From positions 102,164,796 to 102,228,795 of the forward strand of contig NC_081412.1 in NCBI RefSeq assembly GCF_030272615.1: 64,000 nt of DNA, written 5' to 3'. This document shows positions 35,495 through 46,440 of this stretch, one piece after another. Position 1 is the first letter of the stretch. Each line of letters opens with the position of its first letter. Under the pieces are notes generated by a model. The model saw only the letters and a program-made list of their open reading frames with translations, was not told the origin of the DNA and made no database searches. Both the position numbers and the translations under genes were made by a program. This DNA is from Cryptomeria japonica. Lineage: Eukaryota; Streptophyta; Pinopsida; Cupressales; Cupressaceae.

Positions 35495-36532
35495 CTAATC
35501 TTCCTTTCTAATCCATTGTCTTGAAAATTCTTGCTTTACCTCATCAACCTTCTCTTTGACTTTCAAATTGGGTCCTTTATTATTTGTCGGTGAAGTCTTG
35601 CTTCTACAAAATTTTGCAATATGTCCAATCTTGTTACAAGCATAACAAGTCACATTATTCTTCTGAATAGCCTTTCCATATCCTATGTCGGTTTGTGTTC
35701 TACATTGATTAGATAAGTGCCCAAATCTTCCACAAACATAACATCTCACATTCATTCTACAATTTTTTGAATTATGACCAACTTTGTTGCATTTGGAACA
35801 TTGACCAGTGGGTGCATTAATGTTCTGATTGTTTCTAGATCTACACTGATTTTCTCTATGACCATACTTGTTACTGTTAAAGCATTTCCCATTAAATTTG
35901 TAAGCATTAGGTTGTCTTACCGGTTTACTGTGATCATGATTGTTTGCAGTACTGGATGTTTCACCAACTTCAAATCCAAGTCCATTAGTATCTCCATTAG
36001 GTTTTTGACTTTTCAACATATCGTCAAGTTCTTCATAACTTTTCTTGAGTTTCTCTTTATGTTGATTTGCAGTAGCCAACTAATTTTCCAGAATTCCCAT
36101 CTGCCTCATAAGTTCAGTTTTATCATGTTGCATGTGAATCAAACCTGTCTTTAACATATCATTTTCATGACTAAGTCTTAGATTTTCATTACCAGCATCA
36201 TTGAGTCTCCTAGTCAAGTCATCTTCATTCTTCTTTCTATCTTCAATGTCTTTACAAAATCTCATAGTCATATCTTGCATTTCATTCCTCATAGTCATGT
36301 TTTCTTGCCTCATCTTGTTCACAAGCTCATTAAGAGTTTCATTTTCATCATTGTCATTCTGCATCTTCTCATGAAGTTATTTTCTCTTATTTTTAGCAAT
36401 AGTAAGATTCTCCTGAAGTCCTTGAATGAATTCCCATGCAGTCCTCAGATCATCTTCAAGTTTGATATTATTCAACTTCTCTGAATCATAGTCTACAAGA
36501 GCTCCTTCTAATTGATTTCTTAAGTTCTCCAT
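35495..36532 (-). pseudogene. Element D ORF1: gag-like protein with four CCHC knuckles
   Basis: A single frame from ATG 36532, about 60 nt after the PBS, to a stop at about 35495, with two in-frame stops. The N-terminal two thirds is predicted coiled coil (ENMTMRNEMQDMTMRF, NDAGNENLRLSHENDMLKTG). The C-terminal part carries four zinc knuckles (about 35590-35884): CFNSNKYGHRENQC, with the second Cys changed to Ser, CSKCNKVGHNSKNC, CYVCGRFGHLSNQC and CYACNKIGHIAKFC. This suits a nucleocapsid-type role in packaging RNA. It is unlike the gag of elements A and C. Four knuckles is unusual for a plant LTR element. Confidence 0.8.
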
Positions 36533-36588
36533 ATGTACCGGTGTCAGAATCTTCCTCAAGCTGTTAGGCTTTTGAAAATAGAGGACCA

Positions 36589-36601
36589 GACTTTGATACC
36601 A
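36589..36601 (-). other. Element D primer-binding site
   Basis: The complement reads TGGTATCAAAGTC, an initiator-Met-type PBS with two differences, two bases from the LTR end. Confidence 0.75.
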
Positions 36602-36603
36602 AT

Positions 36604-37349
36604 TGTTAGGATTAATGATAGTCCCAAAGATACTAAGAGGGGGGGTGAATCAGTTTCTAACCGGTTTACTGAATATTTAAGCTTATTAAGTATTTTGCAT
36701 TCCAAAGCAGTGTACTAGTAAATAAGAATTAATGCAGTAAACATGAACAATAAATACATCATAGAAAACACACCATAACACAAGATGTTTAACGAGGAAA
36801 TCCGATGTGGGAAAAACCTCGGTGGGATTTGTGACCCACAATATTCACTCACTGGCCAATGAATAAATATTACTTACAATGAGGGGCCTACACATGCAGG
36901 AAGGCCAACTACCTAGAGCTCACTGCTCAATCTACAAAATGGAAGTCTCATTGACTTACAAAATGGATTATGAAAATCCAATATAATGTACTTCTTCAAA
37001 TCAGCATTAACTATGCCAGGTTCAGTACCGGTTTAAGCTCATACTATAACCATAAACCTTATTCGCTCATTCCTATCTCATCTCCTATTCCATCCTCTAT
37101 CATTATTATAAAATGATTTACAAGATCTCATACATATATGAGTCTATTACAATATGCCACGTCGGCTTTACAAAAAGATATTTACAATTAAATACAATAA
37201 ACAAAAGTTTATTCATGTCGGCTGGAGTGCCGATATACATTGTTGTTGCTGTTGATGAAGTGTCTATCGGTGCTGGTGCCTGAAGGTTTCCAATAGGTTG
37301 CAATCAATGACAACACCATTATTTCTCACTAGAGTGTAGAATGCCAACA
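36604..37349 (-). repeat. Element D 5' LTR
   Basis: 746 bp with ends TGTTAGGATT...TGCCAACA. Very similar to the left copy along its length. The G run is shorter here (7 against 12). Confidence 0.85.
36633..36835 (-). other. Intron-like segment in element D 5' LTR
   Basis: Minus strand: TTGTGG|GTCACA donor and CTGATTCACC...CTCTTAG|TATCTTT acceptor, 203 nt. This copy would sit in the RNA leader, where splicing would matter. Confidence 0.6.
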
Positions 37350-38263
37350 AATAACAGTCATTTCCCCTAGCCAGGCTATGATAGAGCTCGCCTAGGGCAT
37401 GCTTTTAAAATGTTCAAATGCAACTTCAAGGTCATAAAACTTTATATGTACACTATACACATACTCCATTAATTTAATCCCAAAGGCCGTTGAGAAACTA
37501 CAATGGGAATTCAAGATGGAGCCATTTTTAGGGCCTCAACCCCTTTGCTCAAACTGAGAGCACTGAAAACAAGAAAGATTTCAAAAACACCAACTAAACC
37601 TACACAATGAAGGGACACAAATACTTATTAAGCACCACAACAACAAGTACTAAGCATCCATGAAGGTACAGTACATAAACTAATCTATTTTGTATGGACT
37701 GCAATAAAAAAATTGACAAGTTTTAGTGAAAAACTAGGAAATTACTTCAAGTTGCTACTGAAAATTGAATTTTAGAGCTTTCAACCCTTCTATAATGGTT
37801 TGGGTGGCCTTATATATTCCCACCCCAAATAAATCCAACCACCAATCGGACCTCTAACTACTGATTTGAGCATTTTTCCAAAATTGCTCACATTTTGCAA
37901 AATGTTGTCAAGCCACCATGACAACTTTTACTCTACAATGTATTTTGAAAAATATTGCAAATCTTCACACTCTTTACCCCCTAGGAAGATTTCCTAACAT
38001 CAAATAAACATCTTCAAAATCCTAATGATGCCTTACAAGGAATTTTACAAAATTTTGTTGTGTGATGCCATTTAAGGCTTACAAAGGCACATAGGCCCAA
38101 AACAGAGTAACTAAGATAAGATTAAATGACAAGAAAACTACAAACAAAATCAAGCACACTTTTTGACTCTTCAATATTACTTTATTCAATCATTGACCCA
38201 ATGAGGATGATTCACACCAAAAATTTGAAAGTACACTAAGAAACCTTAGGTGCTCCTACACCA

Positions 38264-39989
38264 GTCTCCACCCTTACCAAGGAATTTGATATCAAATACC
38301 TTCAGTTGAATAATAGTCTATCAACATGAGTTGTCTTCTTCTACTATCCCCATCTAAATAATTACCAACAATAGGTTCCAAACTATTTTCCACATGTCTC
38401 TTCCACAAAAATTATATTCTTCCCCATTGTTGACGAATAAAATTTGCATTGAACCTATTGCATGTTGGATGAGAAACCACAACCAAATGAGTAAGATTTT
38501 CATGTAAAGGATTTGCAATAATAACATGTGTATAGTGCCCAATAAAATTGGTCTTAAAATAATTTGTTCTGATATCATAGCTTGAAACTTCCCCACCAAC
38601 TGCCACCAAGAAATGTGACTGACATTAATGTTCTTTTTTACTACCACAAAACCCACCAATGTATCACTTTTTTCTACCCACCTAACATACTTTCTCACAA
38701 TATTTTCAACTTCGGCAAGGTAGATAGGAATTGGGCCATCTGTACCATGTTTGGTTTTAAAAAAAGTGGATACTTTTCCTACTACCTCATAAAAGTAGTT
38801 GTGCTCCATTGGAATATATGCCAATGACTTTCTAACTTACCTTAAAGTTGTAGAAATTGAAAGAACATCTAGATTCAAGGTAATAAAGCTATTTAATCTA
38901 GGACCTCCCCATAAATTTATCATCTCATAAAGGGGTTTAGTTTGTGTATTATACCTTTTCCCTTCCTTTGGATAAATCAGGTTGTGAAAGACATCCTTGA
39001 CAAAATCCCAAACTGCATCTTTACCTTGTAATTTTCCTTGTTTGTGTGCCTCATACACATCCTTGCAAAACCTAAAGACATCCTTCATTTTTGTCAATTA
39101 AAGTAACTTCTCCTTTAGGGATCTCATTCTAATAGAAAGTATAGAAACCTTTATCTTTTCCCACCTAAGAGCTCACATTGTTGATCTTTGGCTAGCATTT
39201 AAAAACCCTAGCAACTATTCTGAGTTCATTTTGAGTCAAATAGTCTAGTCTTCTCCCTCTCCTTGTATCTCTCCAATATATTTTATTGGCACATTTTGAT
39301 TCACGATATAAATGCACCCTAAAGTCATCACATTTTGGAATCATCTTATAAAAGTTACATGTTAATGGTTCAAATGGGATCCCTATCTCAGAAGACCTCT
39401 TGCAATGAATATGCCTATATGTGCCATCTTACAATATTAATTACCCTCATAACATAGCATCATCTTGGTATGCTTCTCTATGGCCCATAATTTTTCACCC
39501 CTTTGATCATCCATTAGGACCTTTGTGTCTAATCTCTCCCCATTTCTATTAATATGCGAACCAATACCACCAACATTGTAGCATCAATGGTGATGAATGA
39601 CCTTTAATAAGATGATAAAACAAATAATGTACAAATTAAAACAAATCATATTCAAAATAAATTTAAACTTGGGTAGTTAACACACCTAAAGTAGAAGGAT
39701 TTGCACTTATAGAACCCCTATGTAGTATATATGGCGATGATGGGACCAAGAATCTAGTCAAACTTTGTTGGCAATTATCATTGTTATGCTTCTTGGGTCT
39801 CTTGACAGTGTCACTCTTTAAAAAAATTGTATCATGTGAAGCCTCATCTATAGTAGTGGTGTGCTTATTTGATTTGATGTGTTCATTTAGAGAATTGACA
39901 ATATTACCACTTGCTGGCACAAAACAAAACCTTTTACTGCACCGTATATATTCCACTCTTACTCTTTTCTTATCCTCATAGCTTGCAAG
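38264..39989 (-). pseudogene. H remnant, N-terminal to central segment
   Basis: Between elements A and E. In order on the minus strand: a second C2H2-like finger RCSKRFCFVPASGN...LNEHIKSNKH (about 39860-39945); NGERLDTKVLMDDQRGEKLW (about 39520); CNFYKMIPKCDDFRVHLYRE and RDTRRGRRLDYLTQNELRIV (about 39200-39350); KMKDVFRFCKDVYEAHKQGK (39090); GPIPIYLAEVENIVRKYVRW (about 38710); and NPLHENLTHLVVVSHPTCNR to FIRQQWGRI (38412-38520), ending YYSTEGI at E. Stops and frameshifts are scattered. Segment order is fixed by strand and by in-frame joins across both insertions. Family unknown; the zinc fingers suggest DNA binding. Confidence 0.6.
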
Positions 39990-40819
39990 TGTTGGTATTA
40001 TGAATGTGTTGCATTGGTTTTGTTATTGATGTCAACACTTTTCAACACTTGAGAACACTTGAAGATCTTTGGTTATGTTCACCAACATGTTCAGTGACTT
40101 ATGCACATTCACTGGTATTTGGTTAACCGACAGGTTATATTGTTCACTGGCACTAAGGATGATCTGTTATCATCTGGAGATTACTTGGTTATGTCAAAGA
40201 CATTGTTTGGACACTTGGTTTTGGTGATTTGATCATTGGTACAATCGAGTTTGCATAATTGTTGTTACTAGCAAATAGGTCTAGGTTATGGACCGACAAG
40301 CATTATCTATTCTAGATCAGCATGACACATTATGTAGATGATTTGTTATTGTTGTAAATGCATTGAGCTGACATCATGCATCACATATTGATTCATTTGT
40401 AATTGATTTTAATTATAATATCTTAGTAAGACGACCTACACATTTGGTCTTAGGTCTTGGTATATATGTAAGATCTCATTTGTGAGATTAAGAAGTAGAA
40501 GAGGAGTGTGAAAGGATTGTAATAAGGTATATGCGAATATAAGCAGAGCTATACATGTAGACATCATTTGAAGATTCAAGGAAGGTTTGAGGAAGACAAT
40601 CAAAGCTTAACTGGTACTGAATCCAACATATGAAGATGCTATTTTGAATAGTACATGATCATTGGATTTAACCATCCAATTGTAGTCAGTGTGACACCCA
40701 TTTTGTGATTGAGCAGTGAGCTCTAGGCAGTTGGCCTTTCTGCATGTGCAGACCCCATTTGTACACACATACTATTTGTAGTAGTATCATCTGATTGTGG
40801 TTGCCTCTGGGACCTAACA
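39990..40819 (+). repeat. Element A 5' LTR (intronless form)
   Basis: 830 bp, TGTTGGTATTATG...GACCTAACA. TATA box GGTATATATGTA at 40459-40470. The conserved block GAGCAGTGAGCTC...TCTGCATGTGCAGACCCC is at about 40716-40762. At 40800|40801 ATTGTGG joins TTGCCTCTGGG directly: the 240-nt segment present in the related LTRs of element C is missing precisely. Confidence 0.85.
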
Positions 40820-40876
40820 ATTGGTATAAGAGCCAAGTCCTCTTTTTGCAGAAGTTTAAAAACTTGAGGAGATCCT

Positions 40877-41851
40877 ATATCTACTAACTATTTCAAGAAG
40901 GATAGTCCAAAGCTTGATGGAACCAACTATGGTATATGGAAGATCAGAATGGAGACACATCTGAATTGCATTGGAAAGGACATATGGGATGTTACAAAGA
41001 ATGGCTATGCTGTTCCTACTCAAGGTCAACCTAATCCACCAACCTTGGCTAAAGATGAGGAAAATGATTGCAAAGCAAGAGAAGCACTTTTGAGCGCATT
41101 GTCAGATTAGCAAATCATGGGATTATCAGATAGATCTATTGCTAAAGCTATTTGGGAAAAATTGGAGACATTGAATGAAGGTGATACCACAGTCAAAATT
41201 GCAAAACTGGAATGCTTCCGGGTCAAGTATGAAAATCTGAAAATGGAAGAAGACGAAAGGATTTCTGCTTTTATGGAAAGAGTTAATGAAATTGTTTTGG
41301 GTATACAATGTTGTGGAGGATCCTTAAGTGAAGATGAAATTGTTTCTAAAGTTTTAAGAGATTTTCTACCGACATACAAAATGAAACTAATTGCTATTAA
41401 TGAATTGGGAACAATGCCTAATGCATTAGTATCTAGAGATACTTTGGCTGGAAAACTTTTAGCTTTTGAACTTGAGGAATTCGGTCCTATTGCTACAATT
41501 AAGATAGGTTTGGCTTTCAAATCTTCATCATCTGCAACATCATCATCATCATTTGAAAAATCTAATTGGAAAGAACTCTATGCTAGAGAACTTGAAGAAA
41601 TCAGAAGAGCTAATGAAGAACTTGAAGAGCTTGAAGCACTATTTGCAAGGAAAATGCCTAAAGGTCTAGTTGGAAGTAAGTATAAAGGTAAAACACCATT
41701 TAAATGTTTTAACTACAATAAAATTGGTCATATGGCTTCTAGGTGTCCTGATAGACATGCAAGATTGAAAGAAGAAGCTAAAAGAACATACAAGCCTAAC
41801 CCTGAATATCAAAGGTACAAATTCAAGAAGAATAGAGACAAATCATGTTAC
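40877..41851 (+). pseudogene. Element A gag
   Basis: Copia gag of the UBN2-like type: PKLDGTNYGIWKIRMETHLN, then a Glu-rich helical region and one CCHC knuckle, CFNYNKIGHMASRC, with the second Cys replaced by Tyr. The start codon reads ATA (40877-40879) where element C has ATG. TAG at 41108-41110 interrupts it. The frame is then cut at DKSCY by solo LTR B and resumes at 49770. Confidence 0.8.
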
Positions 41852-41860
41852 TGATGAATA

Positions 41861-42080
41861 CTAAGAGGGGGGGGGGGTGAATTAGTATACCAAAAAATAT
41901 TGTACGTAAACACTTTAATAGTCTAGCAGTAAACCGGTAAAATAGTTTAGCAAACAAACCGGTTAACACACATGCAAACCAAATAGAAAATAATGCATTC
42001 ACCCACAGAAGAACAATCACCATAACACAAGATATTTTGACATGGAAACCCAAATGGGAAAAACCACGATGAGATGAAAC
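41861..42080 (-). other. Intron-like segment in LTR B
   Basis: Minus strand: CTTGTGA|GTTTCA donor position and ATACTAATTCACC, C tract, CTCTTAG|TATTCATCA acceptor, 220 nt. CTAAT is a perfect plant branch-site match. Confidence 0.55.
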
Positions 42081-42865
42081 TCACAAGTAACTATCTACAG
42101 AATAGTAACCAGACTAGTTAAGGTCAGACCGGTTAAGGTCATACAATGTTCTTTACCAGAACAGATCCTATTAGGAATCTCAATCTCTGTTAGGAGATAA
42201 GTCCGATTAAAGACTACCTTGTGAGAGGATTTTAGATCCATAGATGTGAACCACCTTGTTAGAGGGTTTACAAAGGCTTTTTTGGGCCTACTCGGTTAAG
42301 GGTTTCTAACTTGTCGAAGATGTGAGTAATCAACAAGTGAATGATCTAGCAAATGGCATAGTCTGCTAGATTATATCCATTGTAGCTCATAGCTAATGCA
42401 TTTCAGCATTACTTTAGTCTTCAGTAACTCCTTACTCTATCACAACTCACAAACTTGATCTTCTTGGTTAAGATCACACATTCAAAAGTTCATCAACCAC
42501 CACAAACCCTATTAGCTACACATACATACATTAAAACCCTAGACATGATGTCCTTAAAAGGAATCTGATTTCATGTCAGTCCAATAGGATTACATTGCAA
42601 GTTCCTAGGTTCATTGAATCTAGACACATTTGGTAACATGGCATAAAATCATCATCAAAGTGTTGGTGGATGGTAACTCATATCACAAATATACCGGTTG
42701 GTAACTCATCATAGAGTATTACCAGTTTGTCCAACTTTCCGGTTACCGGTTGGTGACTTAGAGTAATACCGGTTCAAACAGATTATCGGTTGACAAAAAT
42801 TGAAGACTGGGAAAAAGATAACTCCCACTTCTGGCTCCTTTGCTCCACTCCGCTTGAGATACTTA

Positions 42866-43929
42866 TGTTAGGTCCCGGAGACAACTGAGAGGGGGGGGGG
42901 GTGAATCAATTGTCTAATAAATTCAAACCAAAAACAACTTAACCAACTTAATGCTTAATACCGGTAAACTAGTTAAGTATGCCAGTAGATAGTGTTAACA
43001 GTTAATTGCTATACCGGTAAAGATTAATGCATAAAACATAAACATAAAGTCATCCACAACACATAACACCAATGTTTGTACGTGGAAACCCTGTAAGGGG
43101 AAAAACCACGATGGGAGACCTTACCCACAATTAGATGATACTACTACAAATAGTAAGTGTATATAAATGGGGTCTGCACATGCAGAAAGGCCAATAGCCT
43201 AGATCTCACTGCTCAATCAAAGAATGGGAGTCACACTGACTACAGTTGGATGGTTAAATCTAATAAGAATGTACTGCACAAAATAGCATCTTCATATGCT
43301 GGATTCAGTACCGGTGTAATGCTGATATGCTTCTACAAAAACCTAGCTTCACCTTCAAATGATGTCTTCTTGTATAGCTCTGTTTAATCTCGCATATACC
43401 TTCACATAATTCTTTTTTGCATTCCACATTCGATCTTACAAATAAGATCTCATATTTATACCATAACCTAAGACCAATTTTAGTAGGTCGGCTCTACAAG
43501 ATATTACAATAATTTTTTTTTTCAAACAATATGATATCTAATGCAATAACCAATTAAACATGTTGGCTTAATGCATTTACAACAATAATAAATTGTCTCC
43601 ATAGTGTGCATTGCTGATCTGGAAAAGATAAACCTGCCGGTGTAACCCTAGGTAACCCTGGACCTATTTGCCGGTAAAAGAAAATATGCAAATATGAATA
43701 TACCAATGATTAATTCTTCAAAACAAAGTGTCCACACGATGTCTTCAACATTACCAAGTTTCTTCCATATCATTCCAAGTGTTGGTGATCATTATATCCT
43801 GTCGGTGAACCATATACCAGTAACTGTGCAATAATTACTTGCTTGCCAGTGAATGCTATTGGATCTCCAGAGTGCTAGTGTTTTAGTAGGTGTTGACATC
43901 AATGACAAAACCATACCAAAATACCAACA
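42866..43929 (-). repeat. Element C 3' LTR
   Basis: 1,064 bp, plus-strand ends TGTTAGGTCC...ATACCAACA. TATA box TATAAATATG on the minus strand (complement of 43451-43460) aligns with the TATA box of A. In the first 155 bp it differs from the other LTR by ten substitutions, all transitions, plus G-run length. Confidence 0.88.
42885..43124 (-). other. Intron-like segment in element C 3' LTR
   Basis: Minus strand: ATTGTGG|GTAAGG donor and TTGATTCAC, 11 C, TCTCAG|TTGTCTCC acceptor, 240 nt. The 19-nt terminal piece (42866-42884) matches the 19 nt after the junction in both LTRs of A. Confidence 0.7.
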
Positions 43930-44280
43930 ATCTTCCCCTTTGGCATTGATGGCAACACAAGATGGAAAAACCATCAGAGTGCCAAAACAGAAATGCCAAA
44001 TACCCAAAACCAACAATCTCTCCTAAACAACAATCTCTCCCCTTGGGAGCAACATGTGTTTCTTCAATACCAATCTCTCATTAAAGAAAATGTATTTTTC
44101 CATAGATATCTCTCCCCCTTTGAAATAAAATGCCAAAGTTATAATAATACCAAGTTCATATACAAAATACCAATCAATTCAATATACCAACTACTCCCCC
44201 TGAGAAGTAACTTCCTCATCAAAGATCGGAGTAAAAGATCTGTCTATTAATTCTATCGGTTGATGACAATCATCAACTAT

Positions 44281-46440
44281 CTAAGTCTCTACCGATGTTT
44301 GTACGACTCCAAGATGATCTTTGAGATATTTAAAAGTCTCCTTAGGCAAAAGTTTTGTGAAAATATTTGCAAGTTGTTCTTTAGTATTCACATAAACTAG
44401 TTTTATCTCTTTTTCTTAAACTTTTTCCCTTAGAAAATTTAGTTTGATAGAAACATGTTTTGTTTTAGAATGTAATATCAGATTCTTAGATATATCAATT
44501 GCTGCAGTGTTATCACAATATATAGTAATAGGTTCCTTTCATTTTACCTTTATGTCTTTCAACATTTGTTTAAGCCATAGTACCTGTGTACAGTTTGTTG
44601 CTGCTGCAACATATTCTGATTCTGCTGTTGATAAAGATGTACAACTCCGTTTCTTACTCAACCAAGAAACTAATCTCTTTCCAAGAAAGAATGCTCCACT
44701 GGTGGTGCTTTTTCTATCATCCGCATCTCCTGCCCAATTTGCATCTATGTATGCACATAGATCAAAATTTTCATCTCTAGGATACCATAATCCAAGATTT
44801 GCAGTGCCTTGTAAGTACCAAAAAATCCTTTTTACCGCTGATTCATGATTTTCTCTAGGATTACTTTGAAATCTAGAAACAATACATACTGCATTCATAA
44901 TATCAGGTCTGGTTTGTGTCAAATACAGTAAACCTCCTATCATAGATTTGTATCTAGTTGGATTAATAGGTGTAGATTCATCCCTTTGAGATAGTTTGTC
45001 ATTTGTAGTCATAGGCGTGCTTACTGGTTTAGAGTTCTCCATCCCAAATTTATTTAGTAACTCTTTCAAGTACTTGGATTGACTCAAAAATATACCTTTG
45101 TCAGTCTGTGAAATCTGCAGTCCTAAAAAGAATTTTATTTCTCCAATCATAGACATTTCAAATTCTTGCTGCATTTTAATAGAAAATTCTTTACATAGTT
45201 CATCTTCTCCTCCAAAGATTATATCATCAACGAATACTTCTATAATCAAGATATCATCATTAGTTATTTTGTAATATAAATTGTTGTCTGCATTTCCTTT
45301 AGTAAAACCAATCTTTAAAAGATACTTATCCAATCTTGCATACCAAGCTCTTGGGGCTTGTTTCAATCCATACAGAGCTTTTCTTAACTTGCAAACCATA
45401 TCATTGTCATCTGTCAAAGAAAATCCATTAGGTTGTTCAATATAGACTTCCTCTTCAAGATCTCCATTCAAGAATGTACATTTAATATCCATTTGATAAA
45501 CTTTGTAGTTCTTGTGAGCTACAAAAGCCAAGAATAATTTGACTGCCTTAATTCTAGCTACCGGTGCAAAGGTTTCATTGTAATCAACTCCTTCTTTTTG
45601 AGAACATCCCTTACACACTAGTCTTGCTTTATTTTTGACAACCTTACCATCTTCATTAAGTTTGTTTCTAAATGCCCATTTGGTTCCAATTATATTTTTA
45701 TCTTTAGGTCGGGGAACTAATGTCCAAGTATTATTTTTCTCAATTTGTTCTAATTCTTCTTCAATAGCTTTAATCCAAAATTTATCTTCACATGCCTCAT
45801 TAACAGATGATGGTTCAATTTGAGAAATAAGACATACCTCTTCATTTGTCAATCTTCCTCTTGTCATAACTCCTTTAAATTTGTTTCCAATTATCTGATC
45901 TTCAGAATGATTCAATTTTACATACCGGGGTGTCTTAGTTTGCTGTTGTTCTTCAATTACTATGGAATCCTCTGATGGTACCGGGGTAACTGGGTCTTCA
46001 TTCTGTATCGGTGGATTTACTGTAGGTTCATTTGTCAAAATTTTCGTTGCCGGTTCAGAGTCTATATACCTTGAAGTTCCTCTGAATTGTTCATCAATCT
46101 TTACATTTGTACTCTCAACAATTTTCTGCAATCTCTTATTAAAACATCTATATGGCTTGCTCTTAGATGAATAACCAAGAAATATTCCTTCATCACTTCT
46201 AGGATCAAATTTGCCAATATACTCATCTCTTCTAATATAACATTTACTTCCAAAAATTCTGAAATACTTAAGAGTAGGAGTATTACCAAACCATAGTTCA
46301 TGAGGGGTCTTTCCAGTTTCACCTTTGATGTGAACTTCGTTGAATGTTTAAACCGCTATGTTGACTGCTTCTCTCCAGTATAAATGTGGTAAATTTGCTT
46401 CAGATAACATACTTCTTTCCGCATCCAAGATAGTTATGTT
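44281..46440 (-). pseudogene. Element C reverse transcriptase-RNase H
   Basis: A 530-codon open stretch (46131-44539) holds the copia [82 protein letters not shown], and the active site [12 protein letters not shown] (about 45225). RNase H follows: [20 protein letters not shown] and [20 protein letters not shown]. Relative to A, a TGC-to-TGA change near 44537 ends this stretch; the same frame continues to a TAG at 44281. Upstream, 46440-46131 links to integrase with VERK-N-type sequence. Confidence 0.92.

Larger units (their letters stand above)
30830..37349 (-). mobile_element. Element D: LTR retrotransposon without pol
   Basis: LTRs are 30830-31580 and 36604-37349. The PBS on the minus strand is TGGTATCAAAGTC (complement of 36589-36601) and the PPT AAAGGGGAAGAT (complement of 31581-31592). 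The target duplication is AATAG (30825-30829) and AATAA (37350-37354), and the intact E LTR shows AATAG. The 5 kb interior has a CCHC-rich ORF1 and a long ORF2 but no protease, RT or integrase was recognised on either strand, so it is a non-autonomous element. Its LTR and 3' leader motifs match copia elements A and C, the probable source of enzymes (inference). Confidence 0.85.
23893..38263 (-). mobile_element. Element E: Ty3/gypsy chromovirus, interrupted by element D
   Basis: A full-length minus-strand LTR element inserted in H. LTRs are 23893-25487 and 30167-38263, the latter split by D. It has a PBS complementary to the initiator-Met tRNA, a PPT, and gag, protease, RT-RNase H and integrase in gypsy order, plus a C-terminal chromodomain, which assigns it to the chromoviruses. 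The flanking 5-mers ATCTC (23888-23892) and GTCTC (38264-38268) are a one-mismatch target duplication. Many stops make it inactive. Confidence 0.85.
30167..38263 (-). repeat. Element E 5' LTR, split by element D
   Basis: The two parts, 30167-30829 and 37355-38263, together are about 1,572 bp, close to the 1,595 bp of the other LTR. At the break the intact LTR reads GATAAATAGCAGTC (about 24570); here GATAAATAG is followed by D, then AATAACAGTC resumes. Confidence 0.85.

Noticed and set aside
35590-35884. Host zinc-knuckle RNA-binding gene
   Set aside because: The ORF lies between the PBS and PPT of a complete LTR element with a target duplication, so it belongs to element D.
40794-40819. Simple microhomology deletion as the cause of the short LTRs in element A
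   Set aside because: Collapse between the TTGT copies would leave one TTGT; A keeps both flanks complete (ATTGTGG then TTG/TTT), and both LTRs share the junction. It is not fully excluded: a single precise deletion spread by retrotransposition remains an alternative.
41107-41520. 137-codon minus-strand frame opposite the element A gag
   Set aside because: Antisense shadow of a recognised copia gag.
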